Shown here: one piece after another, positions 10,929 through 21,572 of the stretch
How positions within the stretch are numbered: the stretch's first letter is position 1
Layout: every line of letters starts with the position of its first letter
Translations under genes and position numbers: made by a program
Origin: Enoplolaimus lenunculus
Lineage: Eukaryota; Nematoda; Enoplea; Enoplida; Thoracostomopsidae
Direction: 5' to 3'
Assembly (NCBI GenBank): GCA_030248215.1
Contig: JASANG010000411.1
Span: 42,711-106,710, forward strand
DNA length: 64,000 bases
The notes under the pieces: generated by a model
Seen by the model: the letters and a program-made list of their open reading frames with translations, nothing else
Databases searched by the model: none
Told to the model about the DNA's origin: nothing

Positions 10929-11125
10929 TACGAACGAATTGGTGATTCTGAATATAGGGGCAATAAACATATATATACCACATTGATAGTCGAATTTGAC
11001 TCTGGCGAAGTCGAATTTTGACTCAGTTTGTGTAGTCCGCAAAAGCCTATTTCGGAGCGAGTCAATTTGACACACCAAGTGCTTCTGAATACATGGGGCA
11101 GTAAACATATACCAAAATAGTTTAA
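10929..11125. repeat. local duplication of the family C right arm plus flank
   Basis: GGTGATTCTGAATA...GCAATAAACATATA following the MITE recurs as GTGCTTCTGAATA...GCAGTAAACATATA, separated by a second copy of the MITE right arm (about 10990-11080). So right arm and about 50 bp of host flank were duplicated together. Confidence 0.65.
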
Positions 11126-11253
11126 TGCAAGCTAAACTGAGCGTTACGCACAAGATGAGGAGCAAACGAAAAAACGTTATAAACAGCGAAATAAAATTTC
11201 AAACAACAAAAATTGTTAAATTAAAAACAGATTTTGGGAATTTATTGACGATA

Positions 11254-11695
11254 CTGTATTGACCCGAAAAAGAGGGGGTAATAAGAGGGGGTCCCCATTT
11301 TGGGTCCAAATCAATGGGAGTCCGTATCCCTAATAAGAGTCCGTAAGCGGTAGAGTCCCTAAACCCTAATTAGAGTCAATAAATGTCAATTAACCCTAAT
11401 TGTAGCATATAAATGTCTCCAGGACCAAATAATTTGAGTTCGAAACTTTAAAGCGTACTTAAATTTTGAAAGTACATTCCTAAGTATAACCTTTTATTAT
11501 CGCTCAAACTATTGAAACGAGACAAATATACGTTTAATTCAACGGATAATTGCTGCAGTACCGGATATATATCAGTAACGAAGTGCGGCGGAGCGTGGAT
11601 TAAAAATAAATAACAATCCGTAACCGAATAACAAGGGGGGTACCCTCCGGAGAGGCCAAATAAATATCAGTCCCCTGTTATTCGGGTCAATACAG
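11254..11695. mobile_element. family D MITE, Tc1/mariner-like (442 bp)
   Basis: CTGTATTGACCCGAAAAAGA at the left, TTCGGGTCAATACAG at the right, TA outside each end. The interior includes GTCTCCAGGACCAAATAA, AAGTACATTCCTAAGTATAA and CAGTACCGGATATATATC, shared with copies at 24640, 37425 and 63442. Confidence 0.88.
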
Positions 11696-11858
11696 TACCC
11701 ATATCCTGCAACATGACGAGTTTTGAGCGACATTTGACTAATGTACACATTTTGAAATTAACCACAAATTTCTATACAAACCATATGGTATGTATTAGAA
11801 GCCACACAACGTGCGTCGTAAGTGTAAACAACACTGTTAAACACCCTATGGACGTCAG

Positions 11859-12045
11859 GGCCATTGTATAGAACAGGGCCGTAACAGTAGTAGAAGCATT
11901 ATTCCTAAGCCTAAGCGTAAGGATGAGCCTATTCCTAAGCCTACGCCTGAGCCTAAGCCTAAAACTATACAAGAAGTAAGTCTAAAGTTTAAACTGAACC
12001 TATTACAACACTGCCGGGAAACAAGCCCTGTTCTATACATGGGCC
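11859..12045. mobile_element. family A MITE with CCTAAG array
   Basis: GGCCATTGTATAGAACAGGG to CCCTGTTCTATACATGGGCC. Flanked by GACGTCAG (11851-11858) and GACGTTAG (12046-12053), an 8-bp duplication with one difference. Confidence 0.88.
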
Positions 12046-12298
12046 GACGTTAGGAACAATTTTCGCAGCACATATTTTGACAATGACCATTGCCGACATT
12101 TCATGTCGAACCGGTATATTGTCATTTAAAAGAAGTTTTCACCGAACGAGCGTGGCTACCGACTATTTTTTTGGCCCTCTAGGATCAACCAGGTTTTTTC
12201 TTCTCAATGGACACCCATATTTTTCGTTTTTGCCCATACATTTCGGTAAAATATGTCCCTGTATACCCTTTGAATTCGTCACTGAAACACATTTTATT
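12046..12298. other. intergenic, nothing recognised
   Basis: An open frame runs through on each strand; neither has a recognisable domain, and both stop inside the next MITE. Confidence 0.3.
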
Positions 12299-12306
12299 AT
12301 GGCTGC

Positions 12307-12629
12307 GGCCCATGTTACTGTAAGGCGCGTCCAGGTTTCTGATAGGTCCATAAAAGTGTTGGTTTAGATTCTAGATTACATTTCTGGCTTTAGGTTTAGG
12401 CTTAGGCTTAAGCTTAAGAACACATTTTTGCGACGCTTACGCTTAGGCTTAGGCTTAGGAATACGCTTAATCTACTGTTAGGCTCCTTAAAGTAACATTG
12501 GCTTAGGCTTAGGCTTAGGCTTAGGAATACGCTTAATCTACTGTTACGCCCCTTAAAGTAACATTGGCTTAGGCTTAGGCTTAGGAATACGCTTAATCTA
12601 CTGTTAGGCTCCTTAAAGTAACATTGGCC
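12307..12629. mobile_element. family B MITE with triplicated right end
   Basis: GGCCCATGTTACTGTAAGG at the left, AAAGTAACATTGGCC at the right. Flanked by ATGGCTGC (12299-12306) and ATGGTTGC (12630-12637). The segment from AATACGCTTAATCTACTG through AAAGTAACATTGGC occurs three times in tandem between about 12463 and 12629, joined by TTAGGC units. Confidence 0.85.
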
Positions 12630-12637
12630 ATGGTTGC

Positions 12638-12823
12638 TATACCGACCGTATTGTGTTTGTGTGAAAATTGACTATTACGGTTTTGTATCCGTTGAACCGG
12701 GTTTAATACCTTATGAACCGTAAACCGAAATTGATTCTAAAGTTTTGTATTCTTCAAATTTAGCAAACATAAAATATGTCAGTTTTCAAAACTGTAACAG
12801 TTTTGTTTTCAATTCTAAACCAA
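12638..12823. other. intergenic, nothing recognised
   Basis: No supported feature. Confidence 0.3.
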
Positions 12824-13032
12824 CACTGCAAAAAATGGTGAGTCAAATTGACTCGCTCCGAAATATACACGAACTGGGTCAAAATTCCGCTGCGCCAGAG
12901 TCAAATTCATCTCATTTGATCGCTCAGTGAGTCGAATTTGACTCTGACGGAGTTGAATTTTGACTCAATTTGTGTAGTGCGGAAAAGCCTATTTCGGAGA
13001 GAATCAATTAGACTCACCATTTTTTTGCAGTG
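12824..13032. mobile_element. family C palindromic MITE
   Basis: CACTGCAAAAAATGGTGAGT at the left and CCATTTTTTTGCAGTG at the right, followed by TA. One of the best preserved termini of the family. Confidence 0.85.
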
Positions 13033-13834
13033 TATGATAGAACTAAAGTTTGTACAATTTCACAAAAGCGTTTGTAAAAAATGCTGTTTGAAACGAGAAA
13101 CGCGTTTTAAAGAGTGCTTGTTATCATGATTCCTTTACGTTAAAACAACGATATTTCAAGCTAAAAGTTTAATTTCATGCGAGTTTTTTTGACGTTTAAT
13201 CAGTCTATGGAAACGAATTTAGCAAGTCTTCAATTACATCAATGAAAATGGTTCTATTTTGAACCCAGATTTTTTGCTAAAAACTCATTATTTATTAATT
13301 GATGGGCAGAAACGTAAAATTTGAAAAATATGAATAAAAACCCAAATCACAGCAGTTTCGCCAGATGCAAACGTTTCGGTTTTCAAATATTCGATCTTTC
13401 AACTACGCTTATTTACGTCCAAATTGTTGAAAAATTTTAATGTTGGTTTTGTTTGGGTTTCACGTTTTAATGTTAAAATGAAAATGCGTCATTAAGCGAA
13501 AAATTTCATGTGTTTACCAAGTTTGAACAACAGGTGTAGCATGTTTTGTTATACTTTTGGTCGCTGCAGTTAAGTGTCTTGACAATTTAAGGGTACTCAT
13601 GACCGAAAGGACGGCTTGAAATAAACCTTGTGCAAAAATGGGCTTTAAATCTGTCAACATTTGATAGGACACTGGCGGATCCAAAGCGGCCACCTGGGTC
13701 TACGCCGTCCAACAGCCGCAGAAACCAATTTTTTGTATTATTAAAGTTTGCCCTAAAATAGAATTTAGCTTCTCGCTCGCATCGATCACCAGTTATTTTC
13801 AATAAGCGACACCGAATGTTCAGCGAGGTGGTTA
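13033..13834. other. intergenic, nothing recognised
   Basis: AT-rich; short frames only; no repeat family recognised. Confidence 0.35.
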
Positions 13835-13842
13835 AATATTTG

Positions 13843-14102
13843 GGCCCATGTTGCTTTGGGGCCTCCAGGTTTGTGGTGGGTCCGTAAAAGAGTAGGTTTA
13901 GATTCTAGATTACATTTTTCAGATTCTAGATTACGTTTTTCTGGTGGGTCCGTAAAAGAGTAGGTTTAGAGTCTAGATTACATTTTGTTTGCTTAGGTTT
14001 AGGCTTAGGCTTAGAAACTTATTTTTGCAACGCTTAGGTTTTAGGCTTAGGCTTAGGAGTACGCTTAATCTACTGTTACGCACCTTAAAAGTAACATTGG
14101 CC
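13843..14102. mobile_element. family B MITE
   Basis: GGGCCCATGTTGCTTTG to AAAGTAACATTGGCC, flanked by a perfect 8-bp AATATTTG (13835-13842 and 14103-14110). Carries GTTTGTGGTGGGTCCGTAAA and the GATTCTAGATTACATTTTT line twice, then TTAGGC units. Confidence 0.88.
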
Positions 14103-14110
14103 AATATTTG

Positions 14111-14988
14111 AATAAATACTAAACTCAAACCAGAATACTAAGTATTTATCGATTCATTCAAGTTAAAATTTTTGATACTATTTCAAACAAAATGGCAAAA
14201 AGTTGCAAATTTTGGATAGTCGGTTGATAAAAGTTTCAACACAAACAGGTAAATATTCAGGTCAATTCGGTAATTACGTGTACTAGTATTAATTATAGGT
14301 GTTGATTTTTAACCACGTATAAAAATGAATTGATCTGAAAAATATAAACAGAGTTGCAGATGTTGTAAGGCAACGGGTGTTGATTGGCTACTGAACGGAA
14401 ACAAGAGTACCGTTTCTTACTACAGCGAAGTATGCGATTAATAGTTACAAACAACAAAATCAAAGGTTAGCGAAACTCGAAGTTTCGCTGTACTTACTTA
14501 TCCTTCTTTAACTGGTGAAAGATGAAACAAAAAGATTTATCTTTCAGTCAACTACAGTTGATTATTCACGTTTTTGCTCAAGATTCGATCTGAAAATGAC
14601 ACATTATCCTTAGTTGTGCTGCAAAAGACAGATTAAACATATGGTTATGACAGTGGAAGACATTCGTATGATTTTAGTTTTAACTATTAAAATGACAAAG
14701 TCAACGCAAACAATGCCTGCTTCGGTTTGGATGGTTTAATGTTTTGGTTTACCAAAAACCATGGTTTACCAATACGAACACCTGTTATCGGCAGGTTTAA
14801 ATAGCCGATCGCTGCAATCTTCTGGCAATCTTGGGATTGAGAACAGCGTCAAATTAATACTGGTACGACCAGGGGCGGATCCAGGAAAAACTGATGTTGG
14901 GGTCCATAAGTTGAGATGCACTGATTTAAACTATTCATTGACGCAGATACTTGACTGAGGGTGTCCGACTAGAAGCATTTCTAGATGT
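14111..14988. other. intergenic, nothing recognised
   Basis: AT-rich; no gene, RNA or element ends supported. Confidence 0.35.
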
Positions 14989-14990
14989 TA

Positions 14991-15181
14991 CACTGCCAAA
15001 TATGGTGAGTCAAAGTGACTCTCTCCGAAATAGGCTCTACGGGACTACACAAACTGAGTCAAATTCGACTCCGCCAGAGTAAAACGTGCGATTCCGAGAG
15101 TCGAATTTGACTCTCAGTATGTGTAGGTCGGGAAAGTCTATTTCGGCCAGAGTCAATTTGACTTACCATTTTTTTGCAGTG
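14991..15181. mobile_element. family C palindromic MITE
   Basis: CACTGCCAAATATGGTGAGT to CCATTTTTTTGCAGTG, TA on the left, AA on the right. Interior palindrome as in the other copies. Confidence 0.83.
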
Positions 15182-16075
15182 AATATTTACATTTTTTGGC
15201 TTAATACGAATGTGCCTCACGAGCACCCAGAGAACCATCCTGAATCCGAACAAGGACAGTTACATGGGGATCTAGGAATTGGACTATTACCCATCAATTC
15301 TACGCAAACCTAAATTTTTGTACCATGAACTACGCTGAAAATACTGTAAATTTTTTTACGACTTATTAACATATTTGGTACAACGGTTCACCGAGCCTGT
15401 TAAAATTGATAACCCGAGCTAGAAAATTCTCAAGCTTGCTTGTAAGTTATCAACAACCCTTGTATGACCGTTCAGTAAAATTTTTAGCATCAATACTAGC
15501 AAGATGAGCTGTGTACGGGCCTGAAAGTACGGTTAGTGGGCGTTCTAGCTTTAATAATATTAATATTATAAAAATAGTTTTTATGGACAGTGATAAATGT
15601 AGAACTAAAACAGTAAGCATTGAAAAAATTCGTCAAAAACAGCTATCAAGATCAAATATATGTGCAATTTAGTAAACCATGAGTTGCGCACATGTACAAA
15701 TCTCGTATTAAAATATACTTGTTTTTGTCCATATTTTAAAACCATTTCATTTGAATCTAAGCAAGTCGTCTAAGCATTGAAATTTGAGTGGCAACTGAGA
15801 AACTAAATCGACATTTCAATGTATACTGGATGTTACCGGACGCATTATTACCGGATGTCAATCCGCATGAACTGGATCCGTAATAATCCTGGCCACAAAA
15901 TTCACACTGCACCGCTTAAAGGCCGGTGTCGCATGAAAAAATGCCCCTCAAAAAATGATCCCCGGGCACATTTTCATGGGCGTCCGATTTTAAAATACCG
16001 TTTTGCGAAAAAAATGCACCCTATTAAAAAGAAACCCCTCGGTCATTTTTACACGGCCAATATTGAAATGAAATT
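15182..16075. other. intergenic with a degraded family G-like patch
   Basis: 15415-15525 retains TTCTCAAGCTTGCTTGTAA, CAGTAAAATTTTTAGC and GAGCTGTGTACGGGCCTG, lines of family G, without a left end. 15900-16075 has repeated AAAAATG-CCCC units in a short open frame; no function can be given. Confidence 0.35.
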
Positions 16076-16083
16076 TTGACTCC

Positions 16084-16390
16084 GGCCCATGTTACTTTAA
16101 GGAGCGTCCAGGTTTCTGGTGGGTCTATAAAAGAGTAAGTTTAGATTCTAGATTACATTTTTTGCTTAGGCATAGGCTTAGGAACTCGTTTTTGCAACGC
16201 TTAGGCTTAGGCTTAGGCTTAGAAACTCGTTTTTGCAACGCTTAGGCTTAGGCTTAGGCTTAGGAACTCGTTTTTGCAACGCTTAGGCTTAGGCTTAGGC
16301 TTAGGCTTAGAAACTCGTTTTTGCAGCGCTTAGGCTTAGGCTTAGGAATACGCTTAATCTACTGTTACGCCCCTTAAAGTAACATTGGCT
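16084..16390. mobile_element. family B MITE with long TTAGGC array
   Basis: GGCCCATGTTACTTTAAGGA to AAAGTAACATTGGCT, flanked by a perfect TTGACTCC (16076-16083 and 16391-16398). Five blocks of two to four TTAGGC units alternate with AACTCGTTTTTGCAACGC spacers, a clear higher-order repeat. Confidence 0.9.
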
Positions 16391-16398
16391 TTGACTCC

Positions 16399-18580
16399 AA
16401 TGTAAAAATGACCCCCATTTCAATCCAGCCATAGGTTACAGCAGAAATCACTACGAAATGCTTACTGAATAAATGTGCTAAATACAGCGCTTTTGCGTTT
16501 CCCCTTGGTAGACAACGGACAGTTGAACTTATTAAATCCCGAATATCCTGTAACTTGAAAAAATCTCAAAAAATTACTGCCCCCCCGCGTGCGTTTGATC
16601 GTGTTTACCCAAATAAGTTGTTATGCTTGGCCTCGTATCAAAAATTGCAGTTGCGTAAACTGTTACTTGTGAGCACGACAGCTGTTGTTAAATGTTAACA
16701 AAAAGTTTCACAAGAAAACTTCCGTCTAAAAGGATGCAGTTAAAGACAAACAGTCTTGGTCGATCATCAGATAAGCCTTATGCGAAATGATATCGCTTTA
16801 GACATAAAAATACATCGCGTCTGAGGGCGTACGTAATTGAACCTCAAACGACCACCCGGTTGCAAGTCAACACCCTGCGTTGTTGAAACATTGTTATCCG
16901 TTTGCCAATTTTTTACTTAAACGCCTAATATTTTAGGTGGTTTTTCAGCGCCTCAACCAATTCAAATGCCTCTGACCGCTTTTAGTGCATCCTGTTATTA
17001 CTAAACATAATAATACATAATAATATATAACTAAATACAACGTTACGAACGTATCTTTAAACTATAATCAGCTGTTCGAATTAACATCAGCTAAAAAATT
17101 ACAACAGAAAAAGATCGTAATCTAAACATACTTTGAACGCATGACTAATTTTAGCGGAAATTTTAGCGGAAGAAAACCAAAATTTATGTTTATAATTGAA
17201 AATTGACAACCGGATGTTGCCAAATGTTACGGTGTAAATTTTAAAGCTGAAACGCGGCGTCCCACGCATTTGTCATATGGCCAAAAAGGTTTATTTTAAA
17301 AAATTTGCTGAAACTGAATATGATTCGTTTTAATGTTTATGAATTCTATTAGATATTTGATTATTTTACGTTCATTCGGCTGAATGATGCATGAAACTCT
17401 AGAAAATGTTATAGTCGCCTTTATATCTTTGTAACCAAGACACTTAAGTGCCCGTCGTAGCTAAAAAATGACGTCTATAATAAAATACTATAGCCAGCCT
17501 GATTTGCGCAATGCGCAAACATTGACGAACGCGCAACAATCTATATGCAATTTTCGTTTCACAGAACAATCACCCTTCTGTTCTAAAAGAAAACACTGTA
17601 AACAAAGTAATGCTGGAACGTTGTGTAAAATACATATGTGAGGCATTCGAGTTTTAATTATATAGATAAAGTAATCATTAAAATGATTATTGCAACGATT
17701 ATCACGTAGTACAAGCATACGTTCGTGTTAAAGCTACCATGATCACAAGCTCTGGACCGGTCTCTACCACCGACCTACGGAACTTTCCGACAATACCTTG
17801 GTTTTGCACAAATGCCTAACTTAGAAAATGGGTTGTGGTCCTTAAAAATTTCGAACGGGATTTCTTGTGTTACCGCCTGAAAACGTCGCTAAAACGAACA
17901 CAAATGACATATGGAGTTTGACGTTTCCACCCTGCTATGCCATTGGCTATCCATTCTCTTGTTCAACAAATCAACCTACGCCTACTCAATGCTACTAAAA
18001 TTAGCCAATCGTCTACTCAAAAACAACATCTTGCTGACATACGGTCGACCCAGAATATGGCTCATTAAAATAATTGCTAATCGCAGCTCACCGCACGCCA
18101 TATCACGCCTTTAATGAGAATGCAATCTTTGACAGATGTTTTAAACAAAATATATCAACAAAACTGCAAACGCTTCAATATACAGCAGATGGGTTACAGA
18201 TTGCAGTTAGTGCAGTCAGCATCGTTTCATACATGCAGAGTGACATGTGTACATCGTTTAGTGCGGGATTGCAGTGCAGATGATTTGTAAGTGGGGACAA
18301 TCACATCCCCTTGAGTTTTATTTTTTTATAAGGGGCCAGTATTTACAGTAAAAATTAGGCGTTGTTGATTTTACCCTTCACTTGAGTTAACTTGAACCGA
18401 GGCAAAAATTCACTGTGCATTGTGAGAAGTTCGTGATTTTGACTTAAGCCTGTATCCTGTATCGCCTGTATAGTTCTTTTCTCGATGTATGCTTATCGCT
18501 CTGATTTAGTAAAACGCGGCCGGTAATCGTTTATTAAACCCTCCCAAATCCTGTACAACACCGAGTATTACAAGCAAATC
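16399..18580. other. intergenic; holds copy 2 of orphan repeat J
   Basis: Apart from repeat J (17495-17680) I see only AT-rich sequence and short frames without domains. No RNA gene was recognised. Confidence 0.35.
17495..17680 (+). repeat. orphan dispersed repeat J, copy 2
   Basis: See the copy at 5766-5960: TGCGCAA, GCGCAACAA, GAACAATCAC, TAATGCTGGAA, ATGTGAGGCATT and TTTTAATTATATA recur in the same order. Divergence is high, so the insertion is old. Confidence 0.6.
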
Positions 18581-18703
18581 ACAGGTTATGTAATTTAACT
18601 TGCAGCCTGATCCGGAATCTTTAAAGCCGACGTCTGAATCTGGTTTAATCCAGCCACTGGCTTTACCGTTACTAATAGTTCCGCCGTTTTCCAGAATCCG
18701 TGC

Positions 18704-18941
18704 AATTCTAACCCCGTTAGAATTACACCCTGTAAAACCGTGTACTCAAACCCCGTTAGAGTTACACCAAATTTCCGACCAATCTAACCCCGTTAGATTT
18801 GGCCAAGCCGTTGTAGAATAATAAATCTAACCCCGTTAGATTTATTAGACTACGTTTCCCAGGTTCTCCGGTTTATCCCCAAGTTCCTTTTTTGCACATA
18901 ACACCAGTATCCGATACTGGGTAAATCCTGCGCCCTGCGCA
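18704..18941. repeat. cluster of short hairpins with 3-nt loops
   Basis: Four hairpins share the core TAAC-CCC-GTTA but have different arms: 18704-18724 (9-bp stem), 18744-18762 (8 bp, one mismatch), 18781-18799 (8 bp) and 18819-18847 (13 bp). Two more follow with unrelated stems: CCAGTAT-CCG-ATACTGG (18904-18920) and TGCGC-CCT-GCGCA (18929-18941). The outer arms change in matching pairs. Function unknown: RNA structure or protein-binding palindromes are both possible. Confidence 0.6.
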
Positions 18942-19179
18942 ACCCAACTATACCCGTAATGCCTGATTTCCTTCACATCCTTCAGCCTCCGTGACAGTTC
19001 TTAACCGAATTCAGCTAAGCCTTACTTACCCAAAGACACGTCAACGCTAACGCAAGCTGTAAACTACTAAGAATTTGATAAAGATAACTTCGCCGATATG
19101 TACTTGAAAGAACACACCAATCTCCACCAGCTAAGAATCTAATAATGATTCCGGTCCTGGCTACCCATCTCCATATCCC

Positions 19180-19237
19180 GACCTCATTTGCATTTCGCCG
19201 ACACCCAAAATCGTGTGTCCGCTATGCAAATGAGGTC
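19180..19237. promoter_or_regulatory. inverted pair of octamer-like motifs
   Basis: GACCTCATTTGCAT (19180-19193) and its exact complement ATGCAAATGAGGTC (19224-19237) are 30 bp apart. ATTTGCAT is the octamer bound by POU-domain proteins. No downstream transcript was identified, so a regulatory role is only a suggestion; it may belong to the neighbouring hairpin field. Confidence 0.3.
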
Positions 19238-19301
19238 CGGAGCCACACACCCGGTACCTACAACAACAACAACAATAATGCCGAGACACACACAAGAACA
19301 A

Positions 19302-19337
19302 AGCACCATTTTGGTGCTGACATAGCCTAGCTATGTC
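19302..19337. repeat. two adjacent hairpins with 3-nt loops
   Basis: AGCACCA-TTT-TGGTGCT (19302-19318) is followed directly by GACATAGC-CTA-GCTATGTC (19319-19337). Both stems are perfect. They have the same style as the cluster at 18704-18941. Confidence 0.55.
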
Positions 19338-19880
19338 CTTAGTCGCGAACATAGCCATTAAAATATGCGCAATTAATCAACGACATCTATGGCCACGCAG
19401 GGCCCAGGTAAGTTCGACATTGCGGACACAGCCGCCATAACATCGATTTAACACTTTCTACGCCTAGTAGCAACGCCTAAGCCTGACTTAAGTTCTAAGA
19501 GAGACTAGGTGGAGCCAGGGACTCCCTTAAGGTGTGGTTTTAGTTTAAGGTTTTATTTTATATTTTAGTTTTTAGTTTTTAGTTTGAAATAGGTTTAAGT
19601 GTGGCACAGCCACCTACATGCATTACTGTTTTTTGAACATAAATTAAAGTTACATTACTTCATTAATCGCTGAAGTATATAGCGTTTTACACTTTGTCTC
19701 TCGCATTTCACTTGAAAAAATTACTTTTTTAAAGAAACACAGCTTGTGACCCTGCGTAATAAAATACACATCAACAACGTACCTTAAACGGGACAAAAGC
19801 AATTGAGACCGGCAAATAATGAATCCGCACCTTTAAAATGAACGGATCGGACGAAAGTGTGCTGCAATTGTTCCACGCAG
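19338..19880. other. intergenic, nothing recognised
   Basis: Includes a T-rich run (19540-19600, TTTTAGTTTTTAG) and possible AATAAA-like signals near 19640, but no exon to go with them. Confidence 0.3.
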
Positions 19881-19886
19881 CAGCTC

Positions 19887-20025
19887 ATGTAAAGATCAGG
19901 GGCCGAAAGTTTTTCAGAGGGACTGCAATAGAGTACTCTTAAGCTTTTGAGTAATTTTTCGCTTTGGCTTAGGCTTAGGATTATGTTTAAACCGTTGCTC
20001 GGTCTGTGTTCTATACATTGACAGC
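19887..20025. mobile_element. degraded family A element
   Basis: CATGTAAAGATCAGGGGCCG near the left and GTGTTCTATACATTG at the right, with TTTTTCGCTTTGGCTTAGGCTT between them, correspond to family A read in the TTAGGC orientation. Ends eroded. An open frame of 133 codons on the minus strand overlaps it and is not considered a gene. Confidence 0.55.
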
Positions 20026-20214
20026 CGCAGCTAAGCCTAGTTATGTAAATGACCCTATACATAACAAATTTTAAGATGATGATATTATATGCAACACCAT
20101 TGTCAGAGCAGATGTCTTGGTGTTGACATTTTGGTAAACTGTAATACAAAATCAAGTACTCAAAATAGAAATATTTAAGTAGCAAATACTTCGACCAATT
20201 TAATCACAAATGAG

Positions 20215-20275
20215 ACCAATGTTACTTTTAGGGGCGTAACAGTAGATTAAGCGTATGTCTAAGCCTAAGCCTAAC
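20215..20275. mobile_element. family B left-end fragment
   Basis: CCAATGTTACTTTTAGGGGC, GTAACAGTAGATTAAGCGTA and three CCTAAG-type units, then the match stops. Confidence 0.6.
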
Positions 20276-20865
20276 GGACGTCAATTCACTTCAGATTAAA
20301 AACCCATATAATATTCAAGAATAAACCCTCAAATTTTAAACACAATTTTGAGGAAAATCACAATTTGCATCAAATGCATACAAAATAAATTGTCTTAAAA
20401 TTTCAAGACTCCTATTTCTTAAATTTCCAAGACATAAATGTCGTGTATTTCACACATTAGTAGCCTTGAATGGGTCAAAAATTCTTGTCTGAAACGGTTA
20501 AAACGTAAATGTCTTATATTCAAGAAATTGCAATTTACCAATTTATAAGACACAACTTTGTGCCCATATTTAGAAAACTTTTATAACATAGAAGTCAGGA
20601 ATTCAAGACATAAATGTCTGGAGTCTGTATTAAGACATAACTGTCTAAAATTGCAAACAATATTTCTGAATCCAAGACAATTTATTTTGTGAGAGCAATA
20701 TACGAAACCCACGACAAGTTGTTGGGTTGCTTTGGATATGGCTTTGACTCTACCAGCTTTCTGCTAAAATGAGGTTTTTTTTAGTTTTTTCGCAAAGCAT
20801 ATAATAGTAATTCTTAAGAAAATATTGTCGCGGCTGAAGGGATTTTAAAACAGGCACTATATTAA
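20276..20865. repeat. run of AAGACATAAATGTC-like palindromes
   Basis: Variants of AAGACATAAATGTCT appear near 20425, 20505, 20540, 20600 and 20635, mixed with TTCAAGA and CAATTTATTTTGTG lines, over an AT-rich background. TTGTCTTAAAATTTCAAGAC near 20390 and CAAGACAATTTATTTTGTG near 20675 could be the mirrored ends of one element, but the limits are uncertain. Confidence 0.4.
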
Positions 20866-20990
20866 ACTGATATATATAAATATATATTTATATATTTATA
20901 TATATTTTTATATTTATATATATTATGTATATATTTATATATATTTTTATATTTATATATATTATGTATATATTTATATATATATATAAC
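20866..20990. repeat. AT microsatellite with a duplicated unit
   Basis: Only A and T apart from two G. The block around ATATATTATGTATATATTTA occurs twice in tandem with the same surroundings. Confidence 0.85.
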
Positions 20991-21380
20991 CCGTTAGCCA
21001 GAGGAAGGCAGAAGTATATACTTGGAATCAAAAGATCTCGAAAGAAAATACACCAACCAACTTCGTCCCAAAATCATATTTCTGCATTCAATAATGATTT
21101 GTGTTACTGCGCCTTGCTTTCCATCAAAATGCAAATATTGTGCCATTAAAATCTCGCTGATTGAATTCTGTTGTATTCGGTAGGAAAGACACCGCTGCTA
21201 AACCCCGGTTTCTCGATGTAAGCAGATGTTTTGGGCAGATGTCGTCTGACTAAACAACCGTTGTTCAGTTACGGCAGATGCTACACCAGTAAATTGCTTC
21301 AAGATATTAAGAATTAAACATTGATGACTTCAAGAGGCAACCATACTATAACCTCCGAACAGGGTTCAGACAAGAATTTG
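20991..21380. other. intergenic, nothing recognised
   Basis: No supported feature. Confidence 0.3.
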
Positions 21381-21572
21381 GTGCCAATCTTACTTTAAGG
21401 GGCGTAACAGTGGATTAAGCGTATTGCACAGCCTAAAGCCTAAGCCTAAGCGTTGCAAACATGTGTTCGTAAGCCTATGCCTAAACCTAAGTAAAACATG
21501 TAATCTAGAATCTAAACCTTCTCATTTATAGATACCACCAGTAACCCGGACGCCCCTTTAAGTAATGTGGGG
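21381..21572. mobile_element. family B MITE abutting family H
   Basis: GTGCCAATCTTACTTTAAGG, GTAACAGTGGATTAAGCGTA, CCTAAGCC units, then ACGCCCCTTTAAGTAATGTG. The last bases merge with the first bases of the next element. Confidence 0.75.

Noticed and set aside
16084-16390. True telomere or chromosome-end fusion point
   Set aside because: TTAGGC units lie within element ends and an 8-bp target duplication, so they came with the insertion.
18704-18847. CRISPR array
   Set aside because: Repeats are self-complementary with varying arms, irregular spacing and a eukaryotic context.
19784-20185. 133-codon minus-strand frame
   Set aside because: Includes a degraded family A element and has no domain or splice signals.
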